Below the pieces are notes generated by a model. It worked only from the letters and a program-made list of their open reading frames with translations, had not been told where the DNA came from and did no database searches. From Methanosarcinales archaeon (GTDB lineage: Archaea > Halobacteriota > Methanosarcinia > Methanotrichales > Methanotrichaceae), in NCBI GenBank assembly GCA_013415595.1, contig JAAEEW010000116.1:1-10509 (forward strand): a stretch of 10,509 nucleotides of DNA, written 5' to 3'. The stretch's first letter is position 1. The number at the start of each line of letters is the position of its first letter. Positions 5,852 to 10,509 of this stretch are shown here, piece by piece. Made by a program: the position numbers and the translations under genes.

Positions 5852-5916
5852 AAAGAGAATAAGTTTTATTAATATTAATTTTTAAATTTTTTAATTTAAA
5901 ATAGTGTTTTCGTTTT

Positions 5917-6235
5917 AAGGCGGGTGCGCCGACGGTTGCCAGAAACGCCGCTTGCCAGTTGATCCAGGAGCTTTCTCATCCCCGCCTTCATGTAAGCGTC
6001 AGCGAACTGCTGTAGGTCTGCTCCCTTCCGGGCCTGAACCGGTGCCCACAATTAAGACGCAAAGACCTGCCCTCCGGCTGGCCCTCACGCCAGTGCTGGC
6101 CCTACAGGACGGAGAATCATTGTCCACAGCTGGACTGAACAGGCGGCGCATTAAGTCGCCCATCAGCTTCGTCCTCCGCGTATCGACGATTTCGGATTAC
6201 AGGTGACGACGAACCACCCGGACTTGCCCGCCGGA
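5917..6235 (-). ncRNA. ffs: Signal recognition particle 7S RNA (archaeal SRP RNA)
   Basis: This is the RNA scaffold of SRP, which delivers ribosomes making membrane and secreted proteins to the translocon and binds SRP54 and SRP19. On the minus strand, helix 8 is unmistakable: GGTTCAGGCCCGGAAGGG followed by AGCAGACC (6040-6015), with its GGAA tetraloop and the AGCAG/TCAG internal loop that binds SRP54. The Alu-side signature TGTAAT is at 6201-6196, just after GGGTGGTTCGTCGTCACC. A CTGGC-GTGAGG-GCCAG stem fits helix 6, the SRP19 site. The ends pair as archaeal helix 1: GGCGGG (6232-6227) with CCCGCC (5924-5919). The total of about 319 nt is the usual archaeal length. A TTTATT box (6262-6257) predicts a 5' end near 6235. 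Exact ends may be off by several bases. The small open frame at 5952-6206 on the plus strand is a shadow. Confidence 0.93.
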
Positions 6236-6294
6236 ACCTTTTAAGAGCTTGTGGGCAATAAACCTAACGCAGAGAATTAGATCGGGAGGAAGAC
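6236..6294. promoter_or_regulatory. Divergent promoter: SRP RNA (left) and winged-helix gene (right)
   Basis: Leftward, TTTATT (6262-6257) lies about 25 nt from the predicted SRP RNA 5' end. Rightward, TTTTAA (6239-6244) predicts a start near 6267, leaving a leader of about 27 nt. That leader contains GGGAGG (6284-6289), five bases before ATG 6295. The two promoters therefore overlap. The leftward box is the better placed of the two, and the rightward one is weak. Confidence 0.45.
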
Positions 6295-6537
6295 ATGAAC
6301 GAGATGATAGGCTTTGTTCTGGGCAACCGGCAAAGAGAGCGCATTATTCAGGTGCTGGCATCCAAGGGGCCCATGGCCGACGACAAGCTGGCAAAGATCA
6401 ATCGCATTCCTGCCGCCGGAGTCAGGAAGGTCCTGCAGGAGCTGCAGGAGAAGGGTCTGCTGGCTGTAGAGGGAGACCTCTGGCAGCTCACCACCCTGGG
6501 GACTGAGGTGGAGAAGGAGATGAAGAGGCGGGCCTGA
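6295..6537 (+). CDS. Small winged-helix DNA-binding protein
   Basis: An 80-residue protein consisting of little more than one winged helix. The helices are RQRERIIQVLASKG (12-25), MADDKLAKINRIP (27-39) and AAGVRKVLQELQEKGLL (40-56), the last being the likely recognition helix. A short wing, AVEGDLWQLTTLG (57-69), and a charged tail EVEKEMKRRA complete it. The pattern is that of MarR/ArsR-like archaeal regulators without a ligand domain, and I do not recognise a named family. GGGAGG at 6284-6289 supports ATG 6295 as the start; ATG 6304 is less likely. It is divergent from the SRP RNA and 64 nt upstream of the nitroreductase gene on the same strand, so it may be in one operon and may control it. 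The target is inferred from position only. Confidence 0.78.
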   Translation: MNEMIGFVLGNRQRERIIQVLASKGPMADDKLAKINRIPAAGVRKVLQELQEKGLLAVEGDLWQLTTLGTEVEKEMKRRA

Positions 6538-6601
6538 GGGCAGGCCGGAAGGGCAATCTGAACCACCCGAGAGATCCGACCATTTGGAGGCGATCTGAAT
6601 C

Positions 6602-7114
6602 ATGGAGGTAACGCAAGCCATACGAGACAGAAGGAGCGTCCGCAACTTCCAGAGCCGGGCAGTGGAGGAGGACAAGCTCAGAATGGTGCTGGAGGCCGGC
6701 CGGCTGGCCCCCTCGGCCCGGAACTTGCAGAACTGGAAGTTCATCGTGGTCCGGGACCAGGAGACCAGAAACAAGCTGGCTGAGGCGGCCAAGGGCCAGT
6801 CCTTCGTGGCCCAGGCCCCGGTGGTCATCGCCGCCTGCGGAACGAAGGCCGACTACGTGATGACCTGCGGCCAGGCGGCCTACTCCATCGACGTGGCCAT
6901 AGCCGTGGACCACATGACCCTGCAGGCTGTGGAGCTGGGACTGGGCACCTGCTGGATCGGAGCCTTTTACGAGGACCAGGTCAAGGAGATACTGGGAGTG
7001 CCCACGGAGGTCAGGGTAGTGGCCCTGCTGCCCCTGGGCTATCCGGCGGAGAGCACGCCTCCCACCAGGAGAAAGACGCTGGAAGAGGTAACCTGTGAGG
7101 AGAGGTGGGCCTGA
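6602..7114 (+). CDS. Nitroreductase-family FMN protein
   Basis: A 170-residue member of the FMN-binding nitroreductase fold, which forms dimers and uses NAD(P)H or other donors to reduce varied substrates; the substrate here cannot be read. Family marks are the N-terminal RRSVRNF (residues 10-16, flavin phosphate contact), RLAPSARNLQNWKF (34-47), the GLGTCWIGAF block (113-122) and ALLPLGYPAES (141-151). It is at the short end for the family, as in many archaeal members, and lacks an inserted or iron-sulfur domain. GGAGG at 6586-6590 lies 11 nt before ATG 6602. It is downstream of a small winged-helix gene and converges on the phosphoribulokinase gene. A role in flavin-dependent redox or detoxification is plausible, but related folds do other chemistry, so the name stays at family level. 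Confidence 0.9.
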   Translation: MEVTQAIRDRRSVRNFQSRAVEEDKLRMVLEAGRLAPSARNLQNWKFIVVRDQETRNKLAEAAKGQSFVAQAPVVIAACGTKADYVMTCGQAAYSIDVAIAVDHMTLQAVELGLGTCWIGAFYEDQVKEILGVPTEVRVVALLPLGYPAESTPPTRRKTLEEVTCEERWA

Positions 7115-7369
7115 GGTGAGCCGGAGGCCGGTCTGATGATCCCGGGCTCCCTGCTCGCCGCTTTTGGCCCAGGGGGGGGCCGGGGCAGTCCCTGGTGGCT
7201 GCCTTGCCGGGGGGGGGCAGCATAGCTGGGTAGCGCTCTATAGCTGTGCAGCCATGCGGCCTGCCAGAAATCCCCTGGCCCAGCAGAGGAGCGGCGATCC
7301 AATCCTCTGGCCCCGCGGTTTGGCCCCGGCCTGTTATTCTGGCCGGCCCGGGACCCTTCAGCTCTTTGA
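7115..7369. other. Convergent spacer with long G runs and stem-loops
   Basis: These 255 bases separate the converging nitroreductase and phosphoribulokinase genes and hold no gene I can support. They contain CCGG-AGG-CCGG just after the nitroreductase stop (7121-7131), runs of eight G (7172-7179), four G (7182-7185) and nine G (7209-7217), and a hairpin CCGGCC-N9-GGCCGG (7326-7346). The hairpin lies about 24 nt past the phosphoribulokinase stop. No T tract follows it on either strand. The small open frames here are shadows. Confidence 0.6.
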
Positions 7370-8320
7370 TCACTTGATCAGGAAGGCCAGCTTCTCCAGG
7401 CACCGCCAGCTCAGAATAAGCTTGGCCATGCCCGTAGCGTCCACGTAGTCCTCCTCGCCGGGCCAGGAGGGAGGGGCGGTTCCCAGGATCTGGCACAGCT
7501 TGCCCTCCAGGTCCTCGATCATGCTCCGGTGCAGCTTTCCGTCCACGGTCATGACCCCCACCCGCTTGCCGTAGTAGTCGTCCCTCTGAAACTCGATTCT
7601 GAACTCCTGCTCCGAGATGCGCATGATCTGGCTGAGGTCGATGGTCAGGTGGACCTCGTCCAGGGGCACGTCCAGCATCTGCTGAATCAGCCGCACCGAG
7701 TAGCCCTCCCGATCCTCCTCCATCAGAGCGGGGGGAAAGGCCGACTCCTGGATCTTGATCACCATCTCTGCGTAGACCTTCTGGATGTCCACGTACAGCT
7801 TGTAGTCCGGCTCCCGGGCCAGTATCTCGCGCATGACCTCCTGGGGATCGTAGCCCCGGTCCCGGACGTCCCGGCAGAGCTTCCAGCGGCGCTTCACCGA
7901 GCGGCTGGGGTCCACGAATACCTTGAAGTCGGTCAGACGGCGGAGGTCCGGGGTGAAGAAGGGATGCAACCCCTCCACGATGACCACCGGAGAGGGAGAG
8001 AAGGGGACGGTCCCGCTTATGGACCCGGTGCTGTGATCGTAGACCGGCTTGTCGATGGTCTCACCCCTCTTCAGGGCGGCCAGATGCAGAGCCAGCAGGT
8101 CGAAGCGGTTGGCCTCGGGACATAGAGGCGTCACCCCCAGCCTCCGTCGCTCCTCCCGGTCCAGCCGGTGATAGTCGTCCATAGAGAAGGAGCATACCAT
8201 GTCCTCCCCCAGAATTCGCTTGATCCCGGAGGTGAAGGTGGTCTTTCCCGAGCCGCTGTCCCCGGCCACGGCTACAACGAACACCTTGCCTGAATCCAGG
8301 ATTCGATCCAGCAGACGCAA
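7370..8320 (-). CDS. prk: Archaeal phosphoribulokinase
   Basis: Phosphoribulokinase makes ribulose-1,5-bisphosphate from ribulose-5-phosphate and ATP. In Methanospirillum and relatives this archaeal type works with form III RuBisCO in the reductive hexulose-phosphate pathway (established by Kono and colleagues). The 316-residue protein has the P-loop GDSGSGKT (20-27), SMDDYHRLDREERR (46-59), CPEANRFDLLALHL (67-80), KPVYDHSTG (91-99), VVIVEGLHP (112-120) and RDVRDRG (150-156), as in PRK rather than in uridine kinase. The start is TTG 8320-8318, backed by AGGAGA about 9 nt upstream; no ATG is near. It begins 16 nt after the regulator stop codon, so the two form an operon. The RuBisCO partner is not in the window. 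A uridine-kinase-like activity is the main alternative but fits less well. Confidence 0.9.
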   Translation of the reverse strand: MRLLDRILDSGKVFVVAVAGDSGSGKTTFTSGIKRILGEDMVCSFSMDDYHRLDREERRRLGVTPLCPEANRFDLLALHLAALKRGETIDKPVYDHSTGSISGTVPFSPSPVVIVEGLHPFFTPDLRRLTDFKVFVDPSRSVKRRWKLCRDVRDRGYDPQEVMREILAREPDYKLYVDIQKVYAEMVIKIQESAFPPALMEEDREGYSVRLIQQMLDVPLDEVHLTIDLSQIMRISEQEFRIEFQRDDYYGKRVGVMTVDGKLHRSMIEDLEGKLCQILGTAPPSWPGEEDYVDATGMAKLILSWRCLEKLAFLIK

Positions 8321-8336
8321 ATCAAAAATCTCCTGA

Positions 8337-9266
8337 CTAACGGGCCTGCTTCTCCAGGACCAGGTCGGCGAAATCGCTGATGCTGTCCATGGTCTCCAAC
8401 TCCCGGCGCTCTATGAGGGCCGTCTCCTCGATGCGCTCGACCTTGGTCTCCCCGTCCACGATTACTGCGGAATGGGTCATGGTCACCGAGGACAGGCTGC
8501 TCATCAGCCGGGCTTTCTTGACCATGGAGGAGGAGAACTTGCTGACTCCGGTCAGGACTACCATCTTCTCGTCCCTGGTTATGGCGTTGAAGGGAGCCTG
8601 GGATATGGGAAAGACCTGGGCCCCCAGATCGGCCAGGTGCCTGAGGATGAGATCATCGATCTGCTCCGGGCTCTCCTCCATGTTCAACGGGGCGAAGATG
8701 TCCACCGCCTGGATGAGCTCCTGGTCGAAGATCTCCTCCAGGCGCAATGCCACGTCGATGGAGGTGTCCATGGACTCGGTCTCGTACTTGCTGACCGTCC
8801 TGCGGGAGACACCCAGATCCGCGGCCAGCTCTCCCAGGGATATGCCTCGTTCCACCCTCATCCTGCGCAGAAACTCGCCGTCGATCCTGACGTAAAGGCC
8901 GCCGTGGGCGGCGTAGACCAGCGGGGGAACTCCCTGCATCAGGTAGTCCACCAGGGTGCGGAAACTGACCGTGGGCACTCCGTAACGGAAGTAGACGGCT
9001 CCCCTCTCCAGATGCTGGTCCCTGGTCTTCTCCCCCACCAGGAGGGGGCGGCCCAGCAGGTGCTTGGAGAGCCTGCGAATCTCTGTTGCCGTCCTCTCGT
9101 TCAAGCCGTCCACGTTGGAGAGGACCTTCAGCAATAGCAGTAAGTCGCCACGCCTGGAGATCAAATCGAAGCTTCTGGGCCGGATGTCACAACGAGAGGA
9201 GATGGTGAACCCTGCCTGCTTCAAAACCGATATCACGCTGTTGGTCAGAAGCTCCTTATCCATCAT
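8337..9266 (-). CDS. Archaeal HTH-type transcriptional regulator (XRE-like HTH)
   Basis: A 309-residue protein of the conserved archaeal 'putative HTH-type transcriptional regulatory protein' family. Residues 1-110 form an alpha/beta N-terminal domain; FDLISRRGDLLLLLKVL (33-49) resembles the core strands of restriction-endonuclease-like folds, though catalytic residues are not evident. Residues 132-185 are an XRE/Cro-type HTH (MRVERGISLGELAADLGVSR, then RTVSKYE). The C-terminal third (200-309) is specific to the family and probably a ligand or partner domain. ATG 9266 is used; a second ATG follows directly at 9263. It is the first gene of an operon with phosphoribulokinase, divergent from tiaS. 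The family occurs in archaea that lack PRK, so control of the PRK pathway is a possibility raised by the operon rather than something the family proves. Confidence 0.9.
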   Translation of the reverse strand: MMDKELLTNSVISVLKQAGFTISSRCDIRPRSFDLISRRGDLLLLLKVLSNVDGLNERTATEIRRLSKHLLGRPLLVGEKTRDQHLERGAVYFRYGVPTVSFRTLVDYLMQGVPPLVYAAHGGLYVRIDGEFLRRMRVERGISLGELAADLGVSRRTVSKYETESMDTSIDVALRLEEIFDQELIQAVDIFAPLNMEESPEQIDDLILRHLADLGAQVFPISQAPFNAITRDEKMVVLTGVSKFSSSMVKKARLMSSLSSVTMTHSAVIVDGETKVERIEETALIERRELETMDSISDFADLVLEKQAR

Positions 9267-9304
9267 TATATATCTAACCTCCAGCCGCTATTTAAAGGTT
9301 GACC
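9264..9304. promoter_or_regulatory. Overlapping divergent promoters: HTH regulator (left) and tiaS (right)
   Basis: The 38-bp spacer carries two TATA-like boxes that cross over. TATTTAAA (9289-9296) read leftward lies about 26 nt from the regulator ATG and predicts a leaderless transcript. TTATATAT (9266-9273) read rightward predicts a start near 9296 and a leader of about 9 nt for tiaS, whose ATG is at 9305. GGAGGT (9282-9277, minus strand) is also 10 nt before the regulator ATG, so a longer leader starting further upstream cannot be excluded. Each polymerase would cover the other's box. Confidence 0.5.
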
Positions 9305-10509
9305 ATGCTGACCATAGGCATTGACGATACCGATTCCGAGAAGGGACTGTGCACCACCTATCTCGCCGCCGTTCTGATGGATAGACTGGAGGGGTTGGGC
9401 CATCTGGTGGGCCTTCCCAGGCTGGTCAGGCTCAACCCCTGCGCCCGGTTCAAGACCCGGGGGAATGCCGCCATTGCCTTTTCCCTGGAGACGGAGCGAG
9501 AGGAGGAGGTGAGAGAGGTGGCCCTATCCACCCTCCTGGAGCTCTCGGACCTGTCCGGGGAGAACACCAACCCGGGAATGGTCATAGCCCGGGAGGTGAG
9601 TCCGGAGATGACCGAATTCTACAGGAGGGCGGTCACCGAGATCCTGGAGATCAGGGAGGCCCGGGAGCTCATCCAGGAGCTGGGTCTGTGGCATCGCGGA
9701 TTCAAGAAGCAAAGAGGCCTGATCGGAGCCCTGGCGGCAGTGGGCGCAGACTTCCCCGACCACACCTACGAGCTGATCGCCTACCGAGAGCCAGGGCGCT
9801 GGGGCGTGCCCCGGCAGATCGACACCCCATCGGTGTGGGAGGCGGATGCAGAGACCTACCCCCACACCTGGGACACCGTGGACCACGCCAGCCGCCGCAT
9901 CGTCTTCGCCCCCCACTCCCCCGACCCGGTGCTCTTCGGAATCCGGGGCGACGACCCGGAGGCCATATCCCGGGCCTTCAACCTCATAACCTCGGAGACC
10001 CCGGAGAGAATGGCCCTCTACCGGACCAACCAGGGAACCGACGCCCACATCCTGAACCCAGACGGAGAGGAGCTGAGGGAGAACCGGAGCTACCGGCTGA
10101 GGGGGACGGTGGCCGGGGCGCCCAGGGACATTGCCGGGGGCCATGTCTTCTTCTCCCTGGAGCGGGAAGGGCAGACACTGGAATGCGCCGCCTTTGAGCC
10201 CACCAAGGGATTTCGAAGGCTGGTGCGGGCCCTGGTCCCCGGGGACCGGGTGGAGGTCTACGGAGCGCTGCGGTCGGGCACGGTCAACCTGGAGAAGCTG
10301 GAGGTGCACGAGCTGGCAGCCAGCATGGTGGAGGAGGCCCCCATCTGCCCCGTCTGCGGCCGGAGGATGAAGTCCGCCGGTAAGGGCCAGGGGTACCGGT
10401 GCAGGAGATGCAGGACCCGGGAAGAGGCCCTGACCAGGCGTCCGGCGCCCCGGGATGTGGAGACGGGACTGTACGAGGTGCCGCCCTGCGCCCGCAGACA
10501 CCTGTCCAG
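9305..10509 (+). CDS. tiaS: tRNA(Ile2) 2-agmatinylcytidine synthetase TiaS (3' end outside window)
   Basis: TiaS joins agmatine to C2 of cytidine 34 in archaeal tRNA-Ile(CAU) using ATP, so that the tRNA reads AUA rather than AUG; it is essential and archaeal-specific. I translated the open frame from ATG 9305 to the window edge without a stop, 401 complete codons. The N-terminus has GIDDTDS (residues 5-11) and KGLCTTYL, the TiaS signature. LNPCARFKTRGNAAIAF follows, and TNQGTDAH (241-248) is the conserved tRNA/agmatine-site block. An OB-fold segment lies around 262-330. A zinc ribbon is formed by C348, C351, C366 and C369 (CPVCG and CRRC). Only the extreme C-terminus appears to be cut off. 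AAGG lies about 6 nt before the ATG, a weak ribosome site. The antisense frame at 9524-10501 is a shadow. Confidence 0.94.
   Translation, partial: MLTIGIDDTDSEKGLCTTYLAAVLMDRLEGLGHLVGLPRLVRLNPCARFKTRGNAAIAFSLETEREEEVREVALSTLLELSDLSGENTNPGMVIAREVSPEMTEFYRRAVTEILEIREARELIQELGLWHRGFKKQRGLIGALAAVGADFPDHTYELIAYREPGRWGVPRQIDTPSVWEADAETYPHTWDTVDHASRRIVFAPHSPDPVLFGIRGDDPEAISRAFNLITSETPERMALYRTNQGTDAHILNPDGEELRENRSYRLRGTVAGAPRDIAGGHVFFSLEREGQTLECAAFEPTKGFRRLVRALVPGDRVEVYGALRSGTVNLEKLEVHELAASMVEEAPICPVCGRRMKSAGKGQGYRCRRCRTREEALTRRPAPRDVETGLYEVPPCARRHLS

Noticed and set aside
5952..6206. 84-codon open frame on the plus strand between hsp20 and the winged-helix gene
   Set aside because: It lies antisense over the SRP RNA, and its product has no recognisable feature.
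7164..7448. Small plus-strand frame (94 codons) spanning the G runs and the end of prk
   Set aside because: It crosses homopolymer runs and overlaps the prk 3' end antisense, with no ribosome site or motif.
9524..10501. Open frame of 325 codons on the minus strand across tiaS
   Set aside because: It is antisense to tiaS, whose catalytic and zinc motifs are intact, and its product shows no domain.
1..10509. CRISPR array, tRNA or rRNA gene, or intact insertion sequence
   Set aside because: I looked for regularly spaced repeats, cloverleaf patterns, transposase motifs and terminal inverted repeats on both strands by eye and found none that hold up.

Overview
The window looks like chromosome of a methanogenic archaeon, most likely an acetoclastic Methanothrix (Methanosaeta) or close relative. 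The reasons are: archaeal-only genes (TiaS, NreA, archaeal UMP kinase, archaeal HTH/CBS regulators), an archaeal-type SRP 7S RNA, an archaeal phosphoribulokinase of the type tied to the reductive hexulose-phosphate pathway, a bacterial-type adenylate kinase as in Methanosarcinia, TATA-like boxes upstream of genes, and GC-rich codon use set against AT-rich intergenic blocks. The species call is an inference and was not tested by a search.

Layout. 1-1051 (+): the 3' end of adenylate kinase, a U-rich terminator-like tract, then UMP kinase pyrH. 1066-3480 (-): hisI, overlapped by four bases by a radical SAM/SPASM-like gene that starts with GTG, then an AT-rich gap and a winged-helix/CBS regulator that converges on pyrH. 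3511-4716 (+): nreA, divergent from hisI across only 30 bp, with an N-terminal Cys cluster and a C-terminal PCNA-binding (PIP) motif. 4717-5223: a gene-poor stretch holding a decayed piece of a DinD-type DNA-damage-inducible gene, short inverted and tandem repeats, and the hsp20 promoter. 5224-5811 (+): hsp20, followed by hairpins and a T tract. 5917-6235 (-): SRP 7S RNA. 6295-7114 (+): a small winged-helix protein and a nitroreductase-family protein, likely one operon. 7115-7369: a G-run-rich convergent spacer. 7370-9266 (-): an archaeal HTH-type regulator followed 16 nt later by phosphoribulokinase (TTG start). 9305-end (+): tiaS, cut by the window edge.

How it fits together. Most of this is core metabolism and information processing: nucleotide kinases (adk, pyrH), histidine synthesis (hisI), DNA repair (nreA), protein quality control (hsp20), membrane targeting (SRP RNA) and tRNA-Ile2 decoding (tiaS). 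The less ordinary parts are the phosphoribulokinase behind a regulator, the uncharacterised radical SAM gene coupled to hisI, and the dinD relic beside nreA. I see no CRISPR array, intact mobile element or clear defence island. I could not defend a claim of a wholly new system here.
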